Assembly (NCBI RefSeq): GCF_035294165.1
Contig: NZ_DATGLN010000219.1
Span: 1-38,521, forward strand
Direction: 5' to 3'
DNA: 38,521 nt
Source of the DNA: Chthonomonas sp035294165
GTDB taxonomy: Bacteria; Armatimonadota; Chthonomonadetes; Chthonomonadales; Chthonomonadaceae
Part shown: piece after piece, positions 24,493-32,833 of the stretch
How positions within the stretch are numbered: position 1 is the first letter of the stretch
How the letters are laid out: each line of letters starts with the position of its first letter
The notes under the pieces: model-generated
What the model saw: only the letters and a program-made list of their open reading frames with translations
What the model was told of the DNA's origin: nothing
Database searches by the model: none
Translations under genes and position numbers: made by a program

Positions 24493-25674
24493 CTAGGAGA
24501 CGAGCAGTTCCGATAAAAAGCTTGTGCCGTGCTCGCCCGGCGGCAACCGGAAGGCATCGCGAATGGTTGCTGCGATATCGGCATAGGTTTGGCGCACACC
24601 TAACGCCACTCCCTGCCGCAGATCGGGGCCGTAAGCAAGTAGAAAGGGGTACTCCCGAGAATGATCGGTAGAGGGTGTGGTAGGATCGTTGCCATGATCC
24701 GCCGTGATCAGCAGCAAGTCACCAGGTTTCAGAGCTTCCAAAATGGCGGGCAGTGCGGCATCCCAAGCCTCAAGGGCCTTCGCCATCCCTTGCGGATCGT
24801 TGCGATGGCCGTAGAGCATATCAAAATCCTCCAAATTGGCGAAGATGAGTGAGGAGCGGTTCTCTTGGGCGGCACGCAACAGGGCGGCTGTGTGGTCGGC
24901 ATTGTTGGTGGTATGGTCCCAGGTGTCAATGCCGCGCCCGTTAAAAATCTCGTAGATTTTGCCGATGGCGTGTACTTTGTGCCCCGCCTCCTGCAGTGCA
25001 TCCAAAACGGTTGGTGGAGGCGTTAGGGGGAAATCTTTACGGCGTTCCGTACGATAAAAATGCCCCGGCTCCCCCGCAAAGGGGCGGCATATCACCCGTC
25101 CCACCGCGTTTTCTCCTTTCAGGAGATCGCGGGCGATCTGGCAGATGGCGTATTGGCGCTCAATAGGATAGATCGCTTCGTGCATTGCCACCTGAAAGAC
25201 GCTATCAGCGGAAGTGTAGACAATAGGATAGCCTGTCCGCAGATGCTCCTCACCGAGCTGCTGAATAATAACGGTGCCCGAAGCCGGAACGTTGCCGAGC
25301 GTCTTGGTGCCGATAGCCTCCTCGAAAGCCTGGATAATCTCCTTTGGAAAGCCGTGTGGGTAGGTGGGGAAAGGCCGCGTCTGTATCAGCCCGGCCATCT
25401 CCCAATGCCCCGTCATTGTGTCCTTTCCGGCAGAGGCCTCGCGCATCTTGCCCCAGCCTGCAAGAGAGTTCGGTTCCGGCGGAACTCCCTTGATAGGGGT
25501 CACATTGCCAAGGCCGAGTCGCCCCATCGTAGGCAGTTTTAGGCCTCCCACGGCGTCGGCTGTATGGGCCAAGGTGTTGCTGCCCTCATCCCCGTAGGCG
25601 GCAGCATCGGGCAACTCACCGGCCCCCACGCCGTCCAGCACCGCGATCAGAATTCGATTTCGTTTTTGCTCCAA
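24493..25674 (-). CDS. deoB: Phosphopentomutase
   Basis: Interconverts ribose-1-phosphate or deoxyribose-1-phosphate with the 5-phosphate in nucleoside salvage. The 393-residue length is normal. Metal-site Asp14 (VLDGVGAGE), the phosphorylated-Thr motif GKDTMTGHWE (Thr86), FANLEDFDMLYGHRND and ITADHGNDPTTPSTDHSREY are all intact. The start is TTG at 25674 with AAGGAG ten bases upstream, and family proteins begin at this point. It is last of six co-oriented genes, 42 bp after the MDR dehydrogenase. A nucleoside-salvage enzyme at the end of a sugar-acid operon is unexpected, and read-through may be incidental. Confidence 0.95.
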   Translation of the reverse strand: MEQKRNRILIAVLDGVGAGELPDAAAYGDEGSNTLAHTADAVGGLKLPTMGRLGLGNVTPIKGVPPEPNSLAGWGKMREASAGKDTMTGHWEMAGLIQTRPFPTYPHGFPKEIIQAFEEAIGTKTLGNVPASGTVIIQQLGEEHLRTGYPIVYTSADSVFQVAMHEAIYPIERQYAICQIARDLLKGENAVGRVICRPFAGEPGHFYRTERRKDFPLTPPPTVLDALQEAGHKVHAIGKIYEIFNGRGIDTWDHTTNNADHTAALLRAAQENRSSLIFANLEDFDMLYGHRNDPQGMAKALEAWDAALPAILEALKPGDLLLITADHGNDPTTPSTDHSREYPFLLAYGPDLRQGVALGVRQTYADIAATIRDAFRLPPGEHGTSFLSELLVS

Positions 25675-25716
25675 GACCGGATGTCTCCTTCAAGCTTTCC
25701 TTGCCGACAATCGCTC

Positions 25717-26736
25717 CTAGTCGAACACGATCATCGGCTTGATAATGGCGCGATCGGGTGCCGTCCACTGCAGAAAGCGCTCCGGCACCTCCTCACACTT
25801 AGCACGTTCGCCCACCCAAGGCTCTATGGCGATCTTTGCGGCCTCAAAGAGGCGAATGACCTGCATAAACTCCTCAGGGCGCGCGTTACGTGTGGCCAAA
25901 AGCGTGGTTTCACGCCGATGGAAATCTGGGTCGTTAAAAGTGACGTCTCCTTGGAATAGCCCCACGAAAACCAGCTTCCCACTATGGGCTACATAGCGGA
26001 AGGCCTGCATCATGGAGTTCGGGTTGCCGGTTGCATCGAAAACAACGGTCGCCAGTTCGCCCTTACTTATCTCCAGCAAAGCCTCCAAAGGGTTCTGCGT
26101 AGCATCTATTGTGTGGGCTACATGCAGCTTCTCACGGCAAAAGGCAAGGCGTTTGGGGTTGGTATCCATTACGATAGGCGTACCGCCGGCAAGCTGCACA
26201 AACTCCAATACGCTTAACCCTATGGGGCCGGCCCCTACCACCAGCACAAGCTCACCCGGCTTGGGGTCGGCGCGATAGACCGCATGGGCGCCGATGCACA
26301 GCGTCTCCACTAAAGCGAGCTGCTCCCACGAAAGGCTGTTGGCACGATGCAGTTTCTGAAGAGGGACGGCGACGAACTCCCGCATGCCACCGTCTATTCC
26401 CACGCCCATCACTTTTAGGTTCAAGCAGCAGTTCGGTGCCCCGCGCCGGCAAGCCACACATCGCCCACAATGAAGATAAGGCTCAACGGCACAGCGATCG
26501 CCTGGCTCCAGCCCCCTATCGTTGGGGCCGATCTCAACGATTTCGACTCCTAGCTCATGCCCTAAAATGCGTGGATAAGAAAAGAACGGTTGACGCCCGT
26601 GAAAGGCATGCAGATCGGTACCGCAAACGCCCACACGATGCACGCGCACCAAGGCTTCCGTTTTCGGGTCGAAAGTAGGTTGCGGCGTATCCGCCAAAAC
26701 CAGACGGCCCGGCTGCTCTAAGATCAAGGTTTTCAT
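25717..26736 (-). CDS. Zinc-dependent MDR dehydrogenase, L-galactonate 5-dehydrogenase-like
   Basis: The 339-residue medium-chain dehydrogenase keeps catalytic zinc ligands Cys38, His60-Glu61 and Glu144. The structural-zinc cysteines are Cys90, Cys93, Cys96 and Cys104 (or Cys103). The Rossmann motif is GAGPIGL (168-174). Asp191 at the end of strand two favours NAD over NADP. The segments QPFFSYPRILGHE and FNDPDFHRRETTLLATRNA resemble the E. coli YjjN/LgoD type that oxidises L-galactonate to D-tagaturonate; this comparison is from memory. Its ATG overlaps the stop of the UxaB-like gene by 4 bp, so translation is coupled and the product of one enzyme could feed the next. Another polyol or sugar-acid substrate remains possible. 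Confidence 0.85.
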   Translation of the reverse strand: MKTLILEQPGRLVLADTPQPTFDPKTEALVRVHRVGVCGTDLHAFHGRQPFFSYPRILGHELGVEIVEIGPNDRGLEPGDRCAVEPYLHCGRCVACRRGAPNCCLNLKVMGVGIDGGMREFVAVPLQKLHRANSLSWEQLALVETLCIGAHAVYRADPKPGELVLVVGAGPIGLSVLEFVQLAGGTPIVMDTNPKRLAFCREKLHVAHTIDATQNPLEALLEISKGELATVVFDATGNPNSMMQAFRYVAHSGKLVFVGLFQGDVTFNDPDFHRRETTLLATRNARPEEFMQVIRLFEAAKIAIEPWVGERAKCEEVPERFLQWTAPDRAIIKPMIVFD

Positions 26737-27860
26737 GATGGTGCTCCTTCTGGATGAAACGCGATCGCCTGTTCCAAAAGGCGAGGGGTTTTGCCAAAGC
26801 GCGCCTTATACTCTTCGTACGTAGGAAGCAGGCGCACCGGCACTTTTTGACGATGGTTTTTGGCGATATCGGTTAGCCGATGGTGCAGGAAGGGGTTTGC
26901 AAAGCGCTCAAGAACCTGCTCCGCGAAGGCTTTGGGGTCTTCCACGCGCCCTTCGAGGGTCGGCACGATCTCGTCAAATAACAGACGTTTCAGCCACGTG
27001 AGAACTTCGGGGTCGGCCAACGCCTCTCTTACCGTTTGGTAACCACGCGGCATGGCCTGACTCAATAGAGCGGTATGGGCTCCGTTGAGAATGCGCACCT
27101 TTCGCAAAAAATAGGGTTCTACGTCGGGCACGCGCAAAATAGGGGGCAGTTCGGGGAACGGCCCCGGCAAAGGCTTGTTTTCCAAAGCCCAAAGCGCGTA
27201 AGGCTCGGCGACGGCCAGCAACGCATCTTCGGGAAAGAGGGTGTAGTCGGGTGGGCGATCGGTCACGATACGGTCTACCAAGGTATTGGTCCAAACACAC
27301 TCTTCCTGTAACCATTGCAGCAACGCCTCTCTCTCCTGCCAGGCTTTTGCCTGAGAAAGAACGAGCGAAAGCAACAGATCGGCATTATGCTCGCGCAATT
27401 CGCAGGGAATGATGGCCACTCCGGGAAGCCCCGCTTCAAAACGCGCCCTCAAAAGTGCAAGTAGACGTGCGGGAAAAGAGGCAGGTGGTTTAGCATCTCG
27501 CGAGTCGCCCTCTGCAAGCGCCAAACCGGCCTCGGTGGTATTAGAGATAATGAAGCGCAAATGGGGGGAGCGGGCAAGCGCCACGATCTCCTCCCACTGA
27601 CGTTGAATGATCAGCGCGTGCTGCACACAGGCCACCTCATGAACCGTATCTATTGTCTCTCCCCGATCGATTCCTCGAATGGCCACATGAAAGCGCCCCT
27701 GTTGCGCATTCAGCTTCTCGGCATAGCCCGAATCGGTGGACTGCAGCACCACCACCTGCCCGATTCCTTGGCCGGCTTCGTTGGCTTGTTGAACGAAAAG
27801 ATCGGTGAAAGCGCGCAGAAAACGCCCCCCGCCAAACTGCAGTATTGTGGTGTTGCTCAT
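26733..27860 (-). CDS. uxaB: Tagaturonate reductase (altronate oxidoreductase) family protein, short C-terminus
   Basis: Mannitol-dehydrogenase superfamily enzyme. UxaB reduces D-tagaturonate to D-altronate with NADH. Recognisable family segments are ILQFGGGRFLRAF (N-terminal nucleotide site), RFIISNTTEAG, IIPCELREHNAD, LVDRIVTDRP, KVRILNGAHTAL (catalytic Lys region) and NPFLHHRLTDIAKN. The protein has 375 residues, about 100 fewer than E. coli UxaB. The missing part is the C-terminal helical region after the RLLPTYEEY segment. The end is genuine because the stop overlaps the next start by 4 bp. The aldo/keto reductase gene stops immediately before its ATG. Confidence 0.82.
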   Translation of the reverse strand: MSNTTILQFGGGRFLRAFTDLFVQQANEAGQGIGQVVVLQSTDSGYAEKLNAQQGRFHVAIRGIDRGETIDTVHEVACVQHALIIQRQWEEIVALARSPHLRFIISNTTEAGLALAEGDSRDAKPPASFPARLLALLRARFEAGLPGVAIIPCELREHNADLLLSLVLSQAKAWQEREALLQWLQEECVWTNTLVDRIVTDRPPDYTLFPEDALLAVAEPYALWALENKPLPGPFPELPPILRVPDVEPYFLRKVRILNGAHTALLSQAMPRGYQTVREALADPEVLTWLKRLLFDEIVPTLEGRVEDPKAFAEQVLERFANPFLHHRLTDIAKNHRQKVPVRLLPTYEEYKARFGKTPRLLEQAIAFHPEGAPS

Positions 27861-28787
27861 TTATTGATTCTCCGGTCTCCCACTAGGCCAGGTTGTAACG
27901 ATTCCTTGAAAGAACCCGCGAACTTTATGAAGTAGTTGCAAATCGGGCATCGCACCCACACAACGCAGATTCCTCTCCAGCGTTTTACGGTCGGCCATAC
28001 CCACCAGCGTTACATGGATGGCCGGATTGGCCAATGCGAACTGCAGCGCCAGCTCTGCGAGGTCTTTGCCCTTTTCCCGACAAAAGGCGGCCGCTTGTGC
28101 GGCGGCCATCCGAAGGGCCTCCGAAGCGGGATGCCAATTCGGCGGGCCTGCATCTGTTAACAACCCCATGGCCAACGGCGAGGCGTTAACGATGCCCAGT
28201 TTCTGCTCCTGAAACCACGGGAGCAAGCTCTCCAAATCGGTGTTGCAGAGTGTGTAGCGACAGTAAGAGAGAACGGTATCTACCTTAGCACGAGGCAGCA
28301 CATAACGAAAGATGTAAAGAGGATAGCCCGTGATGCCGATGAAGCGCACCTTGCCCTGCTGCCGCAACCGCTCCAAGGCCGGCAGTGTCTCCTCCACGAT
28401 CTGGTTTAGGGAGCCAAACTCGATGTCGTGACATTGGATGACATCAATGGTCTCCACGCCGAGCCGCTGTAAGCTCTCCTCCACGCTGCTAACGACCCTA
28501 TCGGCAGAAAAATCGAACCGATCTGTGTCGTAGCGCCCCACTTTGGTGGCCAAGATATAGGCTTTGCGTGGGATAGTTCTTAAGGCACGCCCTAGAACGC
28601 TTTCCGCGCGAGTACGCCCGTAGTAGGGCGCCACATCGAAGTAGTTAATGCCGGCGTCGAGGGCCGCGTGAACCGTGCGAATCCCCTCCGTCTCATCAAT
28701 CGGGCCGAACTCGCCACCTAAAGGAGAGGCCCCGTAACCGAGGATCGAGGCGCGTAAACCGGTTGCACCTAGCTCACGATAGATCAT
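27861..28787 (-). CDS. Aldo/keto reductase, L-galactose dehydrogenase-like
   Basis: The 308-residue TIM-barrel oxidoreductase has the full catalytic tetrad: Asp51 and Tyr56 (NYFDVAPYYG), Lys82 (LATKVGRY) and His120 (IQCHDIEFG). The spacing and the ESVLGRALR and SVEESLQRLGVETIDVIQCHD stretches match the L-galactose, L-fucose and D-threo-aldose dehydrogenase group, which oxidises the sugar at C1 to a lactone with NAD(P). The C-terminal LVGMADRKTLERNL segment matches the usual cofactor-binding end. It overlaps the alkyltransferase-like gene upstream by 4 bp and abuts the UxaB-like gene downstream. The exact sugar is inferred from the neighbours. Confidence 0.85.
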   Translation of the reverse strand: MIYRELGATGLRASILGYGASPLGGEFGPIDETEGIRTVHAALDAGINYFDVAPYYGRTRAESVLGRALRTIPRKAYILATKVGRYDTDRFDFSADRVVSSVEESLQRLGVETIDVIQCHDIEFGSLNQIVEETLPALERLRQQGKVRFIGITGYPLYIFRYVLPRAKVDTVLSYCRYTLCNTDLESLLPWFQEQKLGIVNASPLAMGLLTDAGPPNWHPASEALRMAAAQAAAFCREKGKDLAELALQFALANPAIHVTLVGMADRKTLERNLRCVGAMPDLQLLHKVRGFFQGIVTTWPSGRPENQ

Positions 28788-29161
28788 CGCACCTCTTCCG
28801 CCGGTTCAAACAGGGAAGGCCCCGGAAACCACTGTGCTTTGGCCATATCTACACGATATGGGTCGCTCGGGTGAAAGGGCACTCCTTCGGCTCGGAGCAA
28901 CGTGATCTGCCGTTGCATCGCCTCCGGCGCCCTTTTTGCGATGGGGAGGTAGCCCCCTGCCCCAACCACCCTTTGCCAGGGAACATCGGGCGGCGCGTAG
29001 CGCATCGCCACCCCCACCTGGCGCGCTGTAAGTCGCATCTCCTCCACCATCTCGGCCACCTGTCCGTACGTCACCACCTTACCCGGGGGCACGCGCCGTA
29101 CGAAGGCATAGACTACCTCGTAGGAGTCGCGCCCATCCGGTGCTTCGAGAACCCGCGCCAT
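28784..29161 (-). CDS. Alkyltransferase-like protein (ATL, MGMT fold without the acceptor Cys)
   Basis: The 125-residue product matches the DNA-binding domain of O6-alkylguanine-DNA alkyltransferase. VPPGKVVTYGQVAEM carries the conserved Tyr32, ARQVGVAM carries the base-flipping Arg47, and the active-site loop reads PWQRVVGAGG (Trp62-Gln63-Arg64). MGMT enzymes have PCHR there and characterised ATLs usually PWHR, so both the Cys and the His are replaced. ATLs bind alkylated guanine and hand it to nucleotide excision repair. It is the second gene of the sugar operon, 2 bp after the Gfo/Idh gene and overlapping the aldo/keto reductase by 4 bp, which is an odd place for a repair protein. Confidence 0.88.
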   Translation of the reverse strand: MARVLEAPDGRDSYEVVYAFVRRVPPGKVVTYGQVAEMVEEMRLTARQVGVAMRYAPPDVPWQRVVGAGGYLPIAKRAPEAMQRQITLLRAEGVPFHPSDPYRVDMAKAQWFPGPSLFEPAEEVR

Positions 29162-29163
29162 CC

Positions 29164-30192
29164 CTAAAAAACGACCTCTCGATGTTCGCGGGCTGCTTTA
29201 TAGCAGTTTTCCAGCATCTGCGTTAGCGCCCAGGCATCGTAGATGTTGATGGTCGGTACGGTGCCCTCGCGAATAGCGCTTACCCACTGCTCCATCGGTG
29301 AGGGCAGCGCTTTCGGCAAGGACGACGGCGATGGCGTTACGCAACCTTGGATTTCCCCGGAAGTTACGCGCTGGCTGATCAACTGAATGCGAGGCCCTGC
29401 CGGCCCCTGGTCAATGCCCAGATAGCCTTGGGTTCCGTAAATCTCCAGCGGGTTGGGACCGTAGCGATGCACCCAAGAGACATCCAGAATACCGATGGCA
29501 CCGCTTCGAAAGGTAACGGTGGCCACCATATTGTCATCCACCTCGTAGGCGCCGCTGAAGTTCGTCATCTGGGCGACCACGGAGGCCGGCTCACCGAGGA
29601 ACCATCGCATGATGTCTACTCTGTGACACCCTAAGTCAAAGAAGGCTCCCCCCCCGGCCTTGCTCTCCTCACCGAACCAGGCAGAACCGCCGGAGAACCA
29701 GCGATCGAGAGCGGCCATATGGGCAACGCGCGCTCGCATAAGGGTGATGTCTCCCAAGTAGTTCTCATCTATCAGCTTCTTAGCAAACAGAATCTCCGGA
29801 CGGGTGCGCGATGGCAGCGAGATCATGAATCGAATACCGGCGTCCTCCACAGCACGCATCACCTCAGTAGCCTCTTGCACGGTAATGGTGAGCGCCTTCT
29901 CGGTAAAGATATGTTTTTTTGCCTGTGCGGCGGCCACCAGAATATCACGATGCATGAAGGTGGGTGCATTCACCACCACCGCTTCCACCTCGGGAAGGTT
30001 CAAAACCTGATCCAGCAGCGCATAAAAGGGCACCCCCCGGCGCTCTGCTTCCATACGTCCCCGGGCCGGGTCTTCATCCCACACGGCCACCAACTTCAGA
30101 TGGGGGTTCGCTTCGATTTGAGCCGCATAGTCGCGCGCATGGACGTGCGCGAAAGAAAGCATTGCTACCCCGATCTTCCCGTCTTCTGCCAA
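29164..30192 (-). CDS. Gfo/Idh/MocA family oxidoreductase
   Basis: The 342-residue protein has an N-terminal Rossmann fold (IGVAMLSFAHVHARDYA in place of the classical GxGxxG loop). VEAVVVNAPTFMH follows, then the family EK motif as TEKALT (Glu98-Lys99), with Ala where Pro is usual. The C-terminal alpha/beta domain includes GGGAFFDLGCHRVDIMRWFLGEP with the common catalytic Asp/His arrangement. Such enzymes oxidise or epimerise sugars and inositols with tightly bound NAD(P); the substrate is not evident. The start is TTG at 30192 with AAGGAG eight bases upstream. It is the first gene of a six-gene operon; I see no clear promoter in the 177 bp before it. Confidence 0.85.
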   Translation of the reverse strand: MAEDGKIGVAMLSFAHVHARDYAAQIEANPHLKLVAVWDEDPARGRMEAERRGVPFYALLDQVLNLPEVEAVVVNAPTFMHRDILVAAAQAKKHIFTEKALTITVQEATEVMRAVEDAGIRFMISLPSRTRPEILFAKKLIDENYLGDITLMRARVAHMAALDRWFSGGSAWFGEESKAGGGAFFDLGCHRVDIMRWFLGEPASVVAQMTNFSGAYEVDDNMVATVTFRSGAIGILDVSWVHRYGPNPLEIYGTQGYLGIDQGPAGPRIQLISQRVTSGEIQGCVTPSPSSLPKALPSPMEQWVSAIREGTVPTINIYDAWALTQMLENCYKAAREHREVVF

Positions 30193-30200
30193 TGTCTCAT

Positions 30201-30236
30201 CTCCTTGTTCAAAAAGTTTTTCAAGACGTTTTTCAA
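30201..30236 (-). repeat. Three 12-bp direct repeats abutting the ribosome binding site
   Basis: On the minus strand three 12-base units run head to tail: TTGAAAAACGTC, TTGAAAAACTTT, TTGAACAAGGAG. The third contains the Shine-Dalgarno of the Gfo/Idh gene. They could be stacked regulator sites or a translation-control element. Confidence 0.6.
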
Positions 30237-30369
30237 TTCGATGCCCCTATAGCTTTCTCCTGCCAAAGGGTTTGGGGGAGGCATAAGGTTTGAGGGTCTA
30301 TATGGAGTGGCAGCAGTTTTCTTTACACCTTGTTGTTTTGATAGCCTATTGGTAACAGACGAAGCAAAC

Positions 30370-31290
30370 TTAAAGGCTCTTCTCTCTATCGGATGGTTCG
30401 TCCGCCGAGCGCAGCAACGATGTTCGGCTCGTCTCTTTGCCACCATAAGCGCCAGAAATAGCCGGATGCAGCAGATCGGCGAAAGGATCGGGAGGGTCGG
30501 CTGGGCGCAGTAGTGTGAGAGGGTTTGGAGCCGCGTTCTGCTGCGCAATGATGTGCACAGCGCGGGCGATACGTCGTGAGAGCGGCCAATCGGTCTCTGC
30601 GGTTTCGCGATGCAGTCGTGCTAAAGCCATCAGCACTTGCGGTTCGGCGATCTCCTCTAACATGCCCACCACGTTCATGCGCAGGGCATGATCTTTTACA
30701 TAGTGAAGCCCAAAAAGCAGGTGCTGTGTTGCGTGAACCGCACGCAGCCACTGCAGGGCACAGCGAGCGGCCTCGCGTGCAATAGGGTCGTCGGCGTCGA
30801 GCTGTTGCCAAAGAACGGTGAGGTCTTGAGGGTGCTGGGTTAGCAGTGCATGTCGAAACGTCCATTCAAGCCAGTAGACTTGCGGCTTCGGAGCGAGGAA
30901 GAAGGCCTCCTTATGATACAGCACAACCAAGGTGTGACAGAGAGTTTCGGCCAACTTGGGGTCGGCAACATATAGGGCGGGGAAGAGGCTGACCATCACA
31001 TACGTTAAAAGCAAGTTAGGCTGGTTTTCTAATTGGTGGATGGCGTGGATAGCAGCGGTGATTACGGCCTGTCGCTGATATCGGAGATATTTAGGTTTTT
31101 TCGGGTTCTGTCGGAGCAAGGTCGCCAGAAATGTATCAACAGCCCAGTTCTGCTCCTGCTTTACGGCAAGAGGCATCTCTTTAGGCCCCCTATAGAGGCT
31201 CTGCGCGGCAGCAATCGCCGCCTCTTCTCTCTCCCACAGCAGTGGGAGATACCGCCTTATAGGTTCTGATGACTCCAGCGCATTCATCAT
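30370..31290 (-). CDS. Hypothetical alpha-helical (HEAT-like) protein
   Basis: I do not recognise a named family for this 306-residue protein. It lacks a signal peptide and membrane segments and is almost entirely helical. Leu/Ala-rich helix pairs such as DPIAREAARCALQWLRAV and ALRMNVVGMLEEIAEPQVL look like degenerate HEAT repeats between about residues 165 and 235. The last ~50 residues are polar and Pro/Ser-rich and likely disordered. The ATG at 31290 has GAGAGG upstream; a second ATG follows directly. It stands between the sugar operon and the LacI regulator, divergent from the latter. A scaffold role is only a guess. Confidence 0.65.
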   Translation of the reverse strand: MMNALESSEPIRRYLPLLWEREEAAIAAAQSLYRGPKEMPLAVKQEQNWAVDTFLATLLRQNPKKPKYLRYQRQAVITAAIHAIHQLENQPNLLLTYVMVSLFPALYVADPKLAETLCHTLVVLYHKEAFFLAPKPQVYWLEWTFRHALLTQHPQDLTVLWQQLDADDPIAREAARCALQWLRAVHATQHLLFGLHYVKDHALRMNVVGMLEEIAEPQVLMALARLHRETAETDWPLSRRIARAVHIIAQQNAAPNPLTLLRPADPPDPFADLLHPAISGAYGGKETSRTSLLRSADEPSDREKSL

Positions 31291-31406
31291 TTGCCTCTCA
31301 CAACAAACCGCATCACACCCACAATTCTATTTTGACAGATTTTCACCAAGTTGTCTCAAACCGAGATAGCTAGACCAAAAGTGACTATTCAAGCTCACAT
31401 CCTAGC

Positions 31407-31433
31407 CTCAATTGTTAGAAGCCTCTCAATTGT
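31407..31433. promoter_or_regulatory. Pair of CTCAATTGT direct repeats (possible operator)
   Basis: CTCAATTGT occurs at 31407-31415 and 31425-31433, 18 bp apart, and each contains the palindrome CAATTG. The spacing is nearly two helical turns, and the site lies between two divergent genes, one of them a LacI-type regulator. Binding is not shown. Confidence 0.35.
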
Positions 31434-31505
31434 ACGAAAGCCAATGCTCGCCTTCTCCAGCGAGACAGGGAAGCGCACTCGCTACTTCACGCGCCAAGCG
31501 GAAGG

Positions 31506-31511
31506 TATAAT
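31506..31511 (+). promoter_or_regulatory. Possible -10 box of the LacI gene
   Basis: A perfect TATAAT lies here, but no good -35 exists at 16-18 bp (ACTTCA or TACTTC only). If used, the leader would be about 105 bases. The regulator could need an activator or another promoter. Confidence 0.35.
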
Positions 31512-31620
31512 TGTGCCATGAATATCTGTTTCGTGAGATGTTGATCGTCAAAATCGGTTTTTTGTGCTCTTTTATGTCTAATTTCGTTTTATATCGCAAA
31601 TCCCTCCAACAGGATTAAAC

Positions 31621-32685
31621 ATGTCGCCACCTCAAGAACCGAATCGGCATAGAGCGAAGCGAGCTACCCTAGCTCAAGTGGCAAAGCGTGCCGGAGTCTC
31701 GAAAACAACGGCCTCTTTTGTGCTTACCGGCAAGGCCGAACAACACCGCATATCCGAAGAGGTGCTTAGGCGCGTGCGGCAGGCGGCAGCTGAACTCGAC
31801 TATGTGCCTAATCGCCTTGTGCACTCCTTGCGTCGGGGCACTACGCGCATCCTCTCCTTCTATAACGGCTTTCGTAATCGCTCTGCTGACGATCTCTACC
31901 TTGATATCTTCACCTCCGCCATTGAACGGGCGGCAGGAAAGCGCGGTTACGACATCCTCGTCCACTGCGATTTTAGCCGTACACCCATCGAGGAATATCG
32001 CCATCTTAACGGAGGCGTTGTGGATGGGGTGCTATTGTGGGCACCGCGTCGCCATGATCCGCTGTTGCCCTACCTACGTCGCTCACGCCTGCCCACCGTG
32101 CTCGTCTCACGTTTTGACCCCGAAGGCGCGCTTCCAGGGGTATGCGACGACACGGCCTCGGGCATTCAACAACTGGCCGAACGGCTCTATCGGTTGGGAC
32201 ACCATGATGTGGCCATTTTGGCTGAACTGAGCGACAGGCTCTATGAAACAGAGGAGCGCATCGAGCAGATGCGGACGGCGCTGCGCACCTACGGGGTCGA
32301 GATTCCACCTGAGCGTATTATAGACTATCATGGCATTATGACCGGCCCTCTACAGCAACTTCTCTGCAGTGCTCATCCTCCGACCGCCCTCTTTTGTTGG
32401 CGCGATCGCCTCGCGTACTGGGTGCTTGAAATCTGCGAAAGCTTAGGTGTAAAAATTCCCGAACAGCTTTCGATAGTGGGCTACGACGGTCTCTACTGGC
32501 CGGCAGCAACACGGCATCGTGTGACCTCGGTGAAAGTAGACCTGAACGCACTGGCGGAAGCGGCCGTCGCGCTCCTGGTGGATTACGTGGAGGGACGCGA
32601 AGTTGAGATACGCCAGACGCTAGTACCCGTTACGATTCTAGAAGGAACGACATTAGGCCCGGCGCCTCCAAAAACGAGAGACTGA
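31621..32685 (+). CDS. LacI-family transcriptional regulator
   Basis: The 354-residue DNA-binding repressor type has an N-terminal helix-turn-helix and hinge at about residues 15-70 (TLAQVAKRAGVSKTTASFVLTG, then ISEEVLRRVRQAAAELDYVPNRLVHSLR). A periplasmic-binding-protein-like sensor domain follows (DGVLLWAPRR, RLYRLGHHDVAIL, PTALFCWRDRLAYWVLEICESLG, LSIVGYDGLYWP). The family normally senses a sugar and controls a nearby catabolic gene set. It is convergent with the GH30 glycosidase and lies between that gene and the sugar-acid operon, so both are candidate targets. The ATG at 31621 has an AGGAT site five bases upstream. Confidence 0.92.
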   Translation: MSPPQEPNRHRAKRATLAQVAKRAGVSKTTASFVLTGKAEQHRISEEVLRRVRQAAAELDYVPNRLVHSLRRGTTRILSFYNGFRNRSADDLYLDIFTSAIERAAGKRGYDILVHCDFSRTPIEEYRHLNGGVVDGVLLWAPRRHDPLLPYLRRSRLPTVLVSRFDPEGALPGVCDDTASGIQQLAERLYRLGHHDVAILAELSDRLYETEERIEQMRTALRTYGVEIPPERIIDYHGIMTGPLQQLLCSAHPPTALFCWRDRLAYWVLEICESLGVKIPEQLSIVGYDGLYWPAATRHRVTSVKVDLNALAEAAVALLVDYVEGREVEIRQTLVPVTILEGTTLGPAPPKTRD

Positions 32686-32833
32686 ATTTAAGCTCACGAA
32701 TACTTTTTAGAGAATACCTCCGTCTTGACCGCCCCATGGATACCCAACAAGTCATAATCCCTACTTAAGGGAAACGAAACCTTTCGTCCTAAAATGGCGT
32801 GGCAACTCGAGCGTCCGTACCGTCTAAACGGTG

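Larger units (their letters stand above)
31291..31620 (+). other. Divergent intergenic region upstream of the LacI regulator
   Basis: This 330-bp AT-richer gap holds no gene. It must carry the promoters for the helical-protein gene (minus) and the LacI gene (plus). A TATAAT hexamer and a repeated CTCAATTGT element are entered separately. The LacI ribosome site AGGAT lies at about 31611-31615. Confidence 0.6.

Noticed and set aside
32686..32833. Small inverted repeats between the convergent LacI and GH30 genes
   Set aside because: Stems are five bp or less, or have two-base loops, and no U-tract follows on either strand.
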